A stretch of 64,000 bases of DNA, taken from NCBI GenBank assembly GCA_023374045.1, contig CM041779.1, positions 145,205,485-145,269,484 on the forward strand, written 5' to 3'. The translations under genes were made by a program, and so were the position numbers. The DNA is from Limonium bicolor. Taxonomy: Eukaryota > Streptophyta > Magnoliopsida > Caryophyllales > Plumbaginaceae. Shown piece by piece: positions 32,300-45,135 of this stretch. The notes beneath the pieces are model-generated. The model made no database searches. It saw nothing but the letters and a program-made list of their open reading frames with translations, and had not been told where the DNA came from. Position 1 is the first letter of the stretch. Each line of letters opens with the position of its first letter.

Positions 32300-35200
32300 C
32301 TTTTCTATCATCCTTGAACCTCGGTTCAAGATGTTTACTTCTCAAGGGGCATTCGAGTTTCTATGCTATTAGCTCACCTTATGATCCTATCAAATGCTTT
32401 GACCATGTTAATGGCTAGTTTCTGTCTCAACGATTCTTATCCGTTTCCATACAGATCTATAAACGGATTCGGGTTTAGCCTCTCTGGGTCTAAGGTATTG
32501 GCCGATATGTCACTAGTTATTCAACTGGAAAATGTGGAATATGGTCCACCAGCTTCTGCTATGTGACTCTGATTACCTTCGGGTTTAGTTTCCCCTTATT
32601 ATGTCTTTCACGGGGGTGCATAGCTTAATTCTATAGGCGTAAAAGTCTCTTGACTGACATGGGGTATTTGAATTTGTACACAGTCTCGGTGGGTTGTAGC
32701 TTATCTATCCCCTTACTCTGGAGGTTAGAAGTTCATGCTTTTAGTGCGCTTTTAAGCGTCTGAATTGTTCTTTTTGGTTGACCTTTTGGCTTTAATTCAT
32801 GTATTCTCTCTAGTAACTATTTAATTCTTAGTATTTGATTGTTACGGACGTGTCTTTGTTACAACGACTTGTTTAGTTTATCTTACCGCTCATAATTATG
32901 TGTAGATAGCTAGTCTACTCTCCTAGCATTACTACCTCTTTTTATCCCCTAATGTGCACAGCCAAATTAGATGTTTTTCGTCTTTTTAAGAAATCTTTAT
33001 TTTTTTCCAGCCCTACCTATGGCTTTGACATTGCTGGTTGACTTTAATTAGTTTCAGTCAAAGGTTACCGAATTATATACGTTAGAAGTTTTATGATTGT
33101 AAACCGTTTATCATGGTTTTTTTAGTTTCCTTATCATCCCCATTGTTCTTATGTCTCGCCCGGAAGTAAGGTAATTGATTTCTACCGGTTACTTGTTGCA
33201 TTTGATTACGGTGGTGTATACATTATGTATTAACCGCTATGTTCTTGGTAACATCACATTATTCCCAGTTTTCACACATCTGTACACCCTTGTGTTTATC
33301 CCCAAATTTTCGAGCCATGTATCCATGTATTTTATGTGGTTTCATCATCTAGTATCAATACCGCTTCTTTCGCATTTTTACTTAACCAACTTGTTAACTT
33401 TCACCTATTTGTAGTTTATGTGTCCACTTGTAGGGGGTTTCAAGAATCATCCAACACTGACGTGATCAGCGTAAATGTTGGGCTACCCCTTCACCCCAAT
33501 TTGTGCGCAGTGTCGCTTGACCTGGCCAGGGTCAAGTTCAACCTTACACGTCCGATTTAAGCAACCAATCAATTAGTCAAATTCGAACTCTTATTACACT
33601 AGTTTCTAGTCATCTAGTAATCAATTCATGGACCAGTGTCGAAATCTAAGCCTTTAGATTAATTGTTCAAATTTTCTAACCGTATATCCATGAACATATA
33701 TTCGCGTGTTTTAAACCTCTTGATTTATAGGTAGAATCCCATATAAGTGTTTCAACAAGTTTAGTGATATACTAGCACATGCATTTACATCCCCCTGGTG
33801 CTAGTCAATTGGGTATACAATGATATACTTCCTAATTCTTAATATTACTATGATTTCCTTAAACTTACAAAATGATTCACTACTCAACTTCGCCCATCAA
33901 TTAATCTCTCTATTACGCCCTTTAATTTTTGTTCAAAATTTCCAAATTTTCGATACCCCGTTGTTCATAAATGTTTGGATTACTCCTGATATTTCCCTCC
34001 TCATAAATATTTGTCTGATTTTTTTTGTTGGCCCGTTTAGGCTCACTTCTATCTGACTTACACATTATTCTGTTTTGTATATTAATCTTTTCTAGGTCTC
34101 GTAATCCTTTTGTTACTTCCTGATCATTATTCCTTGTGTGTTTCTCTTACTTGAAGTAGTCTGGCTTTTTACCTTCTTGGTCTACTTAACGGGTGGTAGG
34201 TACTCTGGATTTATCACCACTGAGGTCTCAATATTTATTTTTGATCGTTGAGTTGTATTGTTAACTCGAGTTAGGTATGGTCGCTTCACTAATCATGACC
34301 TTCTTTAATTGAACCCCAATTACTCCTTGGGGTTTATTGGTATCTTGTCTTTTCTGGTATGTATGTATGTACATTGGTATATATGATTTGATAAATCCTG
34401 TTTAGAGTTCCTTAGTATGTAGTGTGTTTGGAAGGATTATTTCGCTATAGTGGGATTATACATTGCCCTTTAGATACTTACATGGGAGGTCAAATTTAGG
34501 GGATGATGTCGGAGAGTACAATAGTACAGCTCACTGGAGCAGCTGGTACCTTGGTTAGGATGCGGGGAGTAGTATCTTATATTTAGAGAACCTGCTAAGC
34601 TTTGGTGTGGATTTTGGAAATTTAGGTATTCGGTGATGGTTACATAAGCATGACGTTTCTAGATTTGACTCTTTTTTTTTTACAGGGTTGTTGCTTATTT
34701 GTTGCTGCTGAGAAAGGTTATGTTAACAGCAATCATTGAGATAATCTTACTGAGGTTATGGTAATTGTTAATCTATTATAACCTCGTCTTATGGCACGAG
34801 CCTTACGCGTGACTTGAACGTTTAGTTTTCACTCTATTAATTAGTGAGGCTTGCAAGTATGCTGAATTCTGTATTAATTATCGGAACTAGAGTTTTTAAT
34901 TCCATGCTCTCACTATATTCGTCAGTGAGACTTCGTATCATTTCTTTCATAACCGTAATTAATGATAACCACATGATCCAAAGGGTTTATTCTTAATAAG
35001 ATTGAATTCTACAGTTACCCATGTCATTGCTTGCTGGTGTTTTAGCAGTTCCTCTTTCGGAATTTGTTCCTCCATGATTGAAGCTTAATTCTCTATTGTA
35101 CCCAACTCCTTTTATTTGGTCTCCTTGATCAAGATACTTGATAGATGTTTGAACATGGTGGCGAATTCATTGTCATTTTCTTATCTGTTTGATTTGTTTT

Positions 35201-36430
35201 TGGGTGGGTAACCAGTGCCCCATGGTAATGGTTATTTACAAGGTTCGCGAGTTCTTTTTATGATCTCTATACCAATGTGTTTCTCTCAGGGACTGCAATT
35301 ATTGTCTAAGAAGATTTGTTATGTCAGAAGCGATGGAGAAACAGCAAGAATTAGGATGGGGGATTTGAGCTTCATAGTGATATCACGGTAGTCATGTATT
35401 TGGGTAATCATATACCAAATGGTGATATGGGTCATGTATGGTGATGGTGGTTAAATGAGGATATGCGTCTCATACTAAGGTAGCGGCTAGATATTGGTGT
35501 GATTTTATGTTGTTGTAGAGTAGAAGAAAGGTAAGCCGTATTTGTCCTATGTGGGACGATTGCGGGGTTCCAGAGGAATAGAACAACACGAACGAGAAGA
35601 GAATGAAGGAGACATTAGTATGTATGTTCCTCGTTCGCCGGTTGTAGAAGCAGATAAAAATGACCAATCGTGGTCCCCGGTTTCAACTGTCTGAGATTCA
35701 GAGACATAGAAGAATAATTGAATAAAAGAAGAAGAAAGGACGTGGTATTGTGTTTCTCAGGTAATGCAGAGAATGAAGAGAAACATGAGAAGTATTAGGG
35801 AATTTATTGAATTCCGTAATAGTATACTTTAGTGTGTAAAATTGTGTCATGCTTCGTTAAGCATTATGGGTTGTACCAATTTTATGGTGTAATTTTGTCT
35901 CGAGCTATATTCTCTTATTTCATTGTTTTACGAGAGGTTTCCTTAAATTACCCTCTCAAGTGTTCGAATTGCAGAATTTATCTCAATTCCATCCTTGCTT
36001 AATTAATTGCTTATTTGAGTTTTATTTATTTCATAAATTTTAGGGTATTTCGGTCCTCTTTGCTTGTGAGGTAGGGTCCTATCGACTGCTAAGCATGTCG
36101 ACCCAGGTTGCCGCTAAAATTGGTCCTTATACGGGTATTATCCTTTTGGCAATGTCTACTGTATAGTATAGTCTTTTCTTCACGGGTTAATTGTATGACA
36201 TTAAGTAGATGCCAGATCGAGTTTTCCCGAGTCAGAGGAGGCTTTCTACCTCTATAGCGTTCTTTTTCTGGATTTAAAGAAAATTAGGGGTGTGGAGGTT
36301 GGGCGTAGGAGTGTGTTAGGTATCCAGTATTACTGGGGTAGAACCCTAACTAACGCGTCTCACGTACTAACCCTTAACCCCGTTTCCCCGAATTCAGGTT
36401 TTCCTATACTCGGTACTTCTCTGTTCCAGT
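32300..36430 (-). other. Non-coding interior of element H
   Basis: No gag, pol or other domain was recognised on either strand; ORFs are short and without motifs. Blocks recur in element F. GTTTCAAGAATCATCCAACA at 33438 matches CTTCAAGAATCATCCAACC at 57872. A GCATGTCGACCCAGGTTGCC block is at 36093 and 61612, and a GCCAGATCG..TTCCCGAGT segment at 36209 and 61782. Conservation without an ORF suggests a non-autonomous family. Confidence 0.65.
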
Positions 36431-36459
36431 CATCAGAGTGTAACTACGCTCTGATGCTA
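36431..36459 (-). other. PBS-like site of element H inside a hairpin
   Basis: The minus strand reads TAGCATCAGAGC (36448-36459), two changes from the tRNA-iMet PBS. 36431-36442 pairs with 36445-36456 (11 of 12 positions), so the site is buried in a stem. Confidence 0.7.
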
Positions 36460-36564
36460 CTTTCTGTAACACCCCCGAATAATGACCAACAAATAAACAA
36501 CGCACCAAAAGCTATCATGAGTTATCTACGCAGCAGTTCAGATTTCCATCCGGGTGCCATAGAT

Positions 36565-36586
36565 GCCAACCACCCACGTGGTTGAC
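36565..36586 (-). other. Conserved LTR-terminal hairpin (element H)
   Basis: GCCAACCAC/GTGGTTGAC with loop CCAC. The one plus-strand mismatch (C-A) becomes a U-G pair in the minus-strand RNA. Confidence 0.8.
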
Positions 36587-37189
36587 AGACCACATTACTA
36601 ACACCAAGTTGCGGTCTGAATGACTGGAAACATCCCTCTATCAAAACTCATATACAATTTAAAATACAACTCCCAAATGCCGAGTGTCTACAACAAAATT
36701 AGTATATCATAAACTGAAAATTACATCTCGGGTTTAGTAACAACCCATACATTGAACATACTACTACAACTCAAAAGTCATGCCCTGATGGACTACCCCC
36801 ATGGTAGGCATCCCGCCTATGCTCCATTATCGTCCGGCACAATACCTGTAAATATTGGGTTGTAAAGGACTCAGCAAACTACGCTGAGTATGAATATGTG
36901 TAGCCCGTATGTTGCCGGGCTACACGATTACTTGGTCGAATATTATTAAGTCCAATTTACTGTATAATAAAGCAAGTAAAGCACACCACATACATCATGA
37001 TATCATACACACTTAAAGGTAGCATATCAATATCAACAAGCAACCAAGCACAACTTGCAAGTAGCATAGCAACGTCAAACACGTCACCCAGCACAATAAG
37101 TTGTTAATGTAGCAACAACAATCAAGTAATTTATAGGACGTGTGCGTAGGTATATTATACCGATGATCCTCACTATGGGATCATTCAAG

Positions 37190-37745
37190 AGATTACGTAT
37201 TGTTTTTTGTTCTCATTACACAAGTTTACCTTCCTTCTCTGCACCGAGTCAGGGGATATAGGTTAGATCCCAAGACTTTATTATGTAGGTGTTATCCAGC
37301 CCTTGTTTCTTAAAGAATCACATTGTGAATTTTCTTATTTGCTTGGTCGCATTACACAGTTTTCCTTTACTCCCATGGTGTGTATTTCCTTTCTCTTCCT
37401 TGCACCAGGTCTAGGGGTATAGTTTAGATCCGTGACCTTATCATGTAGGTGCTAATTGTTTTATCTCTTTAAGGATTATTTGTGAATTCTCTATCACCGC
37501 ACTTGGAGGAGTCTCCTCCGTAGCTAATTCCTCCATTCCGGCGTCATACGTCGAGAAAGAGGGGTCATCTTAGACCCAGGTTATGCTCCCCAAAATAGCT
37601 GATCCTCTAATCACTGCGTCAAGTCGAGAAAGAGGGGTCATCTCTAGACCCCAGGTCATGCTTCCCAAATTGCCAATCCTCCAGTCCGGCGTGTACGTCG
37701 AGAAAGAGGGGTCACTTTAGACCCAAGATGTGCTCCACAATAGTC
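37190..37745. repeat. Two tandem repeat sets in the H LTR
   Basis: 37190-37490 holds two diverged copies of ~170 bp (..CATTACACA.GTTT..TTCCTTC.CTGCACC..GTC.AGGGG.ATA..TTAGATCC..). 37530-37745 holds three ~75-bp copies with ACGTCGAGAAAGAGGGGTCA, then TAGACCC and ATGCTCCC. Confidence 0.8.
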
Positions 37746-39776
37746 GGTCGAAGGATCTGATACAGATACCAACTCCGAGCATTCCATACCGCGCGGCCCG
37801 AGAAGTTGTCTTCCCGGGTATTCTCATGTTCACCAGCTGATATTTTCTTATCATTATCATTAATCACTTGACACCATAGTGGGTGTCGTTAGAAGTCCTC
37901 GATAGTTAGAGAGGAGTTTTTTCTCTTTGTATAGTTCTTTGTTTTGGTTACGTAGTTCGTCATGTTCCATCTCCAAGTTCCATAAATGAGAAAGGGACTA
38001 AACTATTGTGTGCGCGCAAGTAATATGCAACAATGATATAACAAGCATATAAGCAAGATAAGTAAGCAATCCAATTTCATGCTTTAATCTTATGGTCATT
38101 TTCAGACAAGGCACACAGCAAACAAGCCGTGTAACACGGCAGCATACGGACCACACATATCCATACCTTATTCAGAAGCAAGTGTCGTCTCACACACGGG
38201 GTCCCGGTTGGCGTTCGTTACGGCCCTTCTGGTTATATTTCAGCAAGGTGCCTTTGTCTACTCAGGTGGTTTTGCCATGCTTAACAACATAAAGAGATCT
38301 TGGAGAGGACTGGTTATAGAATTTCCAAAACTTCATTAGCATTTAGCATGAGAGCTCTTGCGCTGGACTTGAGAAAGAATGGAGTGGATTCTTGGGGTTC
38401 TCCAGCACACTTGCTGTTTCATGATTAGTTGCTCCAGATTTTCATAAACTTGAGCCAAAGTCTAACCTGTAATTGAAGACCAAGGAGGCGTGAGATTGTG
38501 GAAGGTTATAGTGCTGGTCACTGGTATTGTTTTTTAACCCAAAAGAGATGGTGGATCAACGAGAGTGCAGTAGCTTATTTATCTCGTTAGTTGGCCATGA
38601 GCTGTTCCAGTTTTTTTTTTCAGAAGCTTGAGCACAGGGAAATCGAGCATGCATAGAGGGAATGTAAGGGCCTACGGTTCATGTACAAGCGTGAGGGGTT
38701 GATGAGCAATGAATTATTTAATTGTTACTAATTGTAAGTTCCAAAGGAGTTTGTGAGAGTTTGTGTGCATGTGTGAAAGTTTGTGAAAGAGCAGAATCTG
38801 GTGTGCCCATCTCTGGTCATCTAAATTGCTTTTACTGAAATCAAAATGGCACAGGTTGTGTGTGTTTGAGAGAGTAGTTTATTTTAGTTGCTAACTCATG
38901 CAGAGAAAGTCCAAATCAGAAACGCTTGCAGGTTACCGAACAGAACAAGGGAGAATGGTCTGCAGTTTGCTTTCTGTTCTACATGTTTCTGGTGGAGTTA
39001 CACAGATTTTTTTAAAAAAATGCTCCATTGCATGCCCATGAGTGTGTGAGTATATAAGGATTTGTTGCTCAAACTGACAAGGATGGGTGGCCAACGACTA
39101 GCCCCAAGAATATGGACAGATATGAATATTACTTGTTGTTTCAGCAGGATTTTCAGACATGGCATATGCCAATGCTGCCAGATTTCTTTGCTGTTTCAGT
39201 ATATAGCTTAATGAGGGTATGTGTAGATAATGAATGTACCATTTAAGGAATATTTAAGTGTCCTAATGTTCCCTTTTTATTTGTTATTAACCAGCCAGCA
39301 ATAGTTTAATGTTGGTGTTAGTTTTAATTTGGTATTTAATAATGACATGTTAGCTAGTTTCTACACTATTAATATAAGTCATGTGTTACATGTCCTCTTA
39401 TGACTTATTCATGTGTTAGTTCTATAGTTAATGTGTTCTTGTAAGTTAAATATCTAGTATAAGTTTACCATAGACGTTGCATGTTATTTTACATGTTGTC
39501 AATACTTATCACCATGAATTATGTAGTATAACTTGTAACGATATTGTTATTCATCCTAAGTGTGATCTTTGAATATTAACTTGTACACAATTGAACTAGG
39601 CTTTATAACATACCTTAGGTGGTGACATGTTGCCACGTTCTCGGACATATGTATGTCCGCTCTTAGTTTGATGGTTCGAGAATTATTATGTGTCCCGCAT
39701 AATGTGACACGTTATTATCGAATAATCTTCACACGGTTATGATTTTATGTACTCTTAACCGTTTAGGGGTGTTTCA

Positions 39777-41511
39777 GAAAAATGGTCAGTTTGCTCTGAA
39801 AATGGATTTGAGTAAAGCGTATGATAGAATTGAGTGGAATTTCATTAAAGATATCCTGTCTGAGATGGGATTTCCTGAGAGTTGGCTGAGACCTGTGTTA
39901 AACTGCATTTCTTCTGCTAAGTGTTTAGTGCTGATTAATGGAGTTCCTGGAGCTTTTTTCTCTCCCTCTATGGGAATTAGACAAGGGGATCCTCTCTCCC
40001 CCTTTCTTTTTATCCTAGCTCAAAAAGCTTTATCTAGTTACTTAATCAGTGCAGAAATAAGAGGTCAGTTCAAGGGAATTAAGACTTCAATTTCTGGCCT
40101 GAGTATTAACCATTTAGCCTTTGCTGATGATTTATTAATTTATGGTAAGTGTACTGAGCAGAATGCTATTTTCCTCAAAGATACTCTGAATTCCTTCTTA
40201 GTCTCTTCAGGTCATGAGATCAATAGTCAGAAGTCAGAGATTCGGTTCAGTAAAAAGCTTAGTCATAGTATCAAGAATCAGATTTGTAACATCTTAGGAT
40301 ATGGAGAGACCCAGTTCTTTCAAAAGTACTTAGGCCTCCCTTCAGTCATGGGAAGATATAAGAAGCAATTCTTTAATTTTCTCTTAGAGGCAATCCGTAG
40401 GAAAGTGGTCAGTTGGGGAAAACCTATGTCTCAAGCTGAGAGAACAGTCCTAGTGGCCAGTGTCTTACAGGCCATTCCAGCTTATACTATGTCCTTGTTC
40501 TTACTCCCTAAGGGCATTAAAGATAAAATCAATTCTATGCTAGCTTCTTTTTGGTGGGGAGGACAGTTGGATAAAAGAAGCATTCACTGGTTGAAGTAGG
40601 CGGAGGTATGTAAGAGTAAGAGTACAGGTGGGGTGGGATTCAGGTCAGCAAGAGATTTTAATAAAGCTTTGCTTTCGAAGCAGCTTTAGAACATTTTGAC
40701 AGACCTTTCCTCTTTAGTGGCTAGGACTCTGAAAGGAATTTATTTCCCAATAGTAGATCCGTTTCAGGTGAGGAAAAAAAAACAAAGACAGTCCAATATG
40801 GAGTTCTTTAATCTCTTCCCTTGATCTTCTGAAGAAGGGGGCCAGAAAAAACATAGGTGATGGTAAGGACACCTTGTTTTGGAGTGATCCATGGATTCCT
40901 AGACCCGGTACCTTTAAGCATTATACTCCTACGACAGATAATAATAGCAGAACTATAGTCCATCAGTTTCTGCTTCAGAACAGTAATGAGTGGAATCTAG
41001 AGGCCTTGGGTCAGCAATTATGGGAGATTGATATAGAAGCTATCAGAAAAATCAAATTTAGTCTTCAGGATAAAGATAGCTGGTACTGGCATCACACTAA
41101 GGATAGGTTCTTTTCAGTTAGATCAACTTATCTTACAGCTTCTAATTCGAATCTAGAGAGTAATCCTTCCTCGAGTGATCAAGATCAGGCTTTAGACAAA
41201 AGAGTAGTGAAGCTGGGATGTAGTCCTAGAGCTAAACTTCTCTATTGGAAATTCAAGCACAATATTGTGTCGTGTGTTGCAAATCTTGCCAGAAAGATTG
41301 GGAGTTCTCCTCTCTGTTGCTTCTATGGCAAGAACGATACTATGTTCCATTCTATGTTCGAGTGTATTATGGTCAAAAAGTTATAGGAAGGAACACTCAA
41401 CTTGTCCTGGGATTATATTCCAAATGAGAAAGATGTTTATAATTTTATTATTGCTGAAGCTGATAAGTAGATTAGCGACAAGTTGGAATTTGTTATCAAT
41501 CTGATGTGGAT
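39777..41511 (+). pseudogene. L1-type LINE fragment: reverse transcriptase and zinc-binding region
   Basis: Coding similarity starts right at the H LTR junction, so the endonuclease and start of RT are missing. RT motifs are LKMDLSKAYDRIEW, GIRQGDPLSPFLF and FADDLLIY (39800-40145), as in plant L1 ORF2. In-frame TAG codons lie at 40597-40599 and 40687-40689, both where relatives usually have Trp, with a frameshift near 40780. The second open part (40840-41386) carries FWSDPWIPRPG and a C-terminal zf-RVT-like LCCFYGK....FHSMFEC. The 3' end is cut by the LTR at 41512; no RNase H or poly(A) tail remains. The plus orientation is opposite to most neighbours. Confidence 0.9.
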
Positions 41512-41625
41512 TGTAACACCCCTCTCAAATAAACACGTAATAGTCACTCGCGTTAACAGAAAAATAAAACGTCTTACAACGGAAGAATAAACAACGACAT
41601 TAAAACTCACTCGGGTGTCACCTGC

Positions 41626-41649
41626 CATTACTCGCCCATGCGAGTAACG
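41626..41649 (-). other. Conserved LTR-terminal hairpin (element E, re-sequenced stem)
   Basis: TTACTCGC/GCGAGTAA with loop CCAT, extendable to 10 bp in the minus-strand RNA through a G-U pair. The stem sequence is unrelated to that of the other copies, yet loop and position are kept. Confidence 0.75.
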
Positions 41650-44587
41650 AAGCAGAAACTAAATCCAACACTAAAACAACAACACTACTAAACCGTTGTG
41701 ACAACGAGATATCTCCTATACATCATACTAAGTCCACATCCATAACATTCGAGAAGTGAGCATCTACCAAATCCCAAATAAATACAACTGTACCGTCACA
41801 CATCCACAACTGATACTGTTATACAAATAAATTCCATGTATAGTAACTAAAGTAACCCTCACTACCCGGTATCCGCACTTCGGCTTCAACGTTGATCAGC
41901 AACCTGCACAATGAGTGTAGTTTCAGTGATAGTTGCTGAGTATGCCGGGCCTGGACCCTATTGGTCACTTGTCATTTTTAACCATCTTGATATTAGATTG
42001 ATTTCATGCTTTACCATTTTGTAGATATAATAAATATTGTAATAAACATGCATAAACACATAACCATCCATCTAATCCAAATAATCATTATAAATATATG
42101 CAGCACAGTCACACATCATACAATACATTAGCATTGATAACTCATACATCGTATAATAACATCATCACGTATTACAACATTCGGCCCCCCGGGCCCTCAC
42201 ATATCATTTGATTTGGTTAGCACTGTCGGGCGTCAATTAGGACAACCCGAAATATACTCACTTGGACAGTAGTCCCACGTACACACAAGGTGCTCACTGC
42301 CCTGATCATCCGAAGACTCCGGGACTATTTCACATTGCCTGTGTAAAGGCGTCCATTTAGGTGGCCAAAGGCCTGGTGCCAACGGTAACACACTCCGCTT
42401 GACGATCTATCTAGGTTCGTTCAGGATTAACTAAGGAAAACCTGACACAGGTTAACCCAAGAGATCTCTACGCGCGACCAGCAACCAGTGACTGTCTGGA
42501 TTAAAGTTCTTCATCACATTCATTCCCACTCCACTGCTAACTTCGTTGGTTAGATAGTCAGTTACAATTTTAATTATGGAGAACATCACTTATTTTGTTG
42601 GCTGCCCTGTGGGTCTTACGCATCCCTAGAATGATTCTAGGTAGTATTTATGTTCGAGTCGAAGCTCTAGGGACCGACAATGTCGTGTCCCGTTCCTAAG
42701 TGTTTTACTTAGGTTATAACTACATACTTGTAATACTTTGCGTATTAGGTCAGGCAACTGTAATCATAATCACACATCTCGCATATGTAGTTTTATATAA
42801 GTCGATCTATAGTCGACGTAGTATTAGTCCCGTAGGACGTTCGTGCATAAATAAATAATGCAGTAAACACAGATATCCATCACACACATAATCACACACG
42901 TTATCAAAACAAATCCGAGCCCGAGGAATTCCTCAGGACAACCCGGATCAAACCCCTTTACATACCGTTCACCAAAGATCTAGGTTGTGTAGTAGACCTC
43001 TAGCTCGTCAAGCGCCTTCGTCGGTGATTCGGTCTAAATAACAAACACAATATAAGTCAATCCACATGACCTATTTAAGCTCGGTAAGTCCGAACAACAC
43101 AAGTAATCTCGACCTTTCATCCCCGGATTTCAACAGTTATTTGTTAAAATATCATTATACGAACTCGTCAGTCGTAATACGTATTAATTACCGACGTCCG
43201 GGTTTATTTAGATGAGTCGGTTATAAAAACGTCTTAGTTGTAGCGTTTTCAAACGTAAGGATTTATTCCTTATATTTACGAGTATACGAATATATTCACG
43301 TTTATACTTAAGTATTATCTTTAACCGATCCGGTTAAGTATACGAGTACACAATTTTAATGTATAGTTGCATGTATACATGCAATGTTACTTTGCATCCT
43401 ATATTATGTTCATGCACTAATGTTTATAATTCGTTCCATGAATTTATATTGTTCTCTTTTGAACTTAGGTATAAAATATATAGTTGCATGAATGCATGCA
43501 CTAATGTTTATATGGCATTTTTATTTAGCCATTTATTATAATACAATGTATTATAATATTCAAGACTTGTAACAAGTTATATTTAATTTCCAACTAATTA
43601 ACTTGTACTTTACAAACTTAGTAATATAATAACATTCACTCTTTATATTATATAGTTTCCAACCATATCATATACTCATTATTTATTACTCTCATATACT
43701 TGCACATCACATATATATATACACATATATTTATATTTCATGATTCATACTCTTACATTATACGTCACACTTTTATCATCTTAATGTAAGATGATTATTT
43801 TGATTTGTTGCATTATATTATGCAATTTATATTACGAACTTATCTTAATATTTTGTAATATTTCATGACATATACTTGTAATTCCTAAGGTTTATTTTAT
43901 ACATACCTTAATTTATAAATTCTATTTCCTCATTAATTGTCACATTATTTCATGTGAATGTTATTAATGATAATTATTTCATTTAATCACCTCAATACTA
44001 TATAATATCTATAGTATTGATATTATTGTAAACCATAGCTTAAAATTCACTTTCCAACACTTAGAATTTGGGCAACAACACACATCTTTCATTAATTATG
44101 TTTTGACCATATAATTTATACTATGTTACATTTATTTCATTATGCTATATAATATGATATTTTATATTGCATTGAACATTATAATATATAGTTTTAGAAC
44201 TATATTTTAATTGCCGAGCACATTATATGTAACATATTTATTATTCCTTCATTCCCCATAGTTTTCACTTATTATAATATACCCACATATTTTATACCAT
44301 GTTATGATTATCATATTTTATAACATTAGAACTTTATAACAAAAAATAACCTACAGTTTTAACAAAAACTATATTGTTGCCACATGGCATATGTATTGAG
44401 AATTTGATTTCTCATCAGCTCCAAATATTTTCCAATATGACTATATTGTCACATATTTAATATAATGTTATACATATCATATGTTATAACATTTTAACTT
44501 GTAATAAATATAACTTATAGTTTTAATTTCAAACCATTCACATGAATACCACAATAGTCCATGTAACACTTACTATATACATAACAA

Positions 44588-45135
44588 GGGGTGTTCATGA
44601 AAAACCGGAACCGCCAAACCGGACCGGAACCGGTAAAACCGAAACCGGAAACCCGGTTAACCGAAGTCGCTTGCCGGTTCGGTTAACCGAACCGTTTAAA
44701 TTCCCGGTTCCGGTTCCGGTTCCGGTTATTGATTTTGACGAATCCGGTTAACCGAAAAAACCGTTTAAGCGTTTAATTTATTAATTTTTATAATTTTTTT
44801 GAATATAAGTATAAAACTATACGGTTAATTATTAGATTTACCAAATATAAATATACAATTATATAATTAATGGTTAGAATTATATCAAAACCAATAAAAT
44901 CTTATTAAAAATGATTGTTAACCGGTTTAATATCCCACTAAAACCGGATAACCCACACATTGTTTACTAACTATAAGAAAAAAACACATAAATCTACATC
45001 ATTTCGGTTAACCGTTAAACCGAAAAAACCGCACCAAAACCGACGGTTAACCGGTCCCGGTTAACCGCTTCTAAATGAACCGGTTCCGGTTATCAAATTT
45101 GACTAACCGACAATCCGGTTAACCGGTGAACACCC
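44588..45135. mobile_element. MITE with GGGTGTTCA inverted ends, rich in CCGGTTAACCG
   Basis: The ends GGGTGTTCA and TGAACACCC are inverted. The subterminal parts carry many ACCGGAACCG and CCGGTTAACCGG words that fold on each other, around an AT-rich core of ~300 bp. This end type is common in plant non-autonomous hAT-like elements. No clear 8-bp TSD is visible. Confidence 0.7.

Larger units (their letters stand above)
16888..39776 (-). mobile_element. Element H: non-autonomous LTR retrotransposon interrupted by element A
   Basis: The interior begins at the PPT 17432 and is split at 17811 by element A. It resumes at 32051 and ends at a PBS-like site beside the right LTR (36465-39776). Removing A and one GTGCT copy restores a continuous interior of ~4.8 kb. 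No gag or pol domain was recognised. The interior shares conserved blocks with elements E and F. The left LTR is a mosaic: only its last 544 bp match the right LTR, so its true left boundary is uncertain. Confidence 0.7.
36465..39776 (-). repeat. Right (5') LTR of element H (3,312 bp)
   Basis: It starts TGTAACACCCCCG and ends GGGGTGTTTCA. It contains the terminal hairpin at 36565, an ACTCAGC/GCTGAGT stem near 36869-36888, two tandem repeat sets (37190-37745), a TATATAA near 39051, and the 546-bp block shared with 16888-17431. The right junction cuts into LINE coding sequence. No gene inside. Confidence 0.82.

Noticed and set aside
44588..45135. An 8-bp target duplication for the CCGGTTAACCG MITE
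   Set aside because: Flanks ATAACAAG and TATGTTAT do not match; the element call rests on its inverted ends and fold only.
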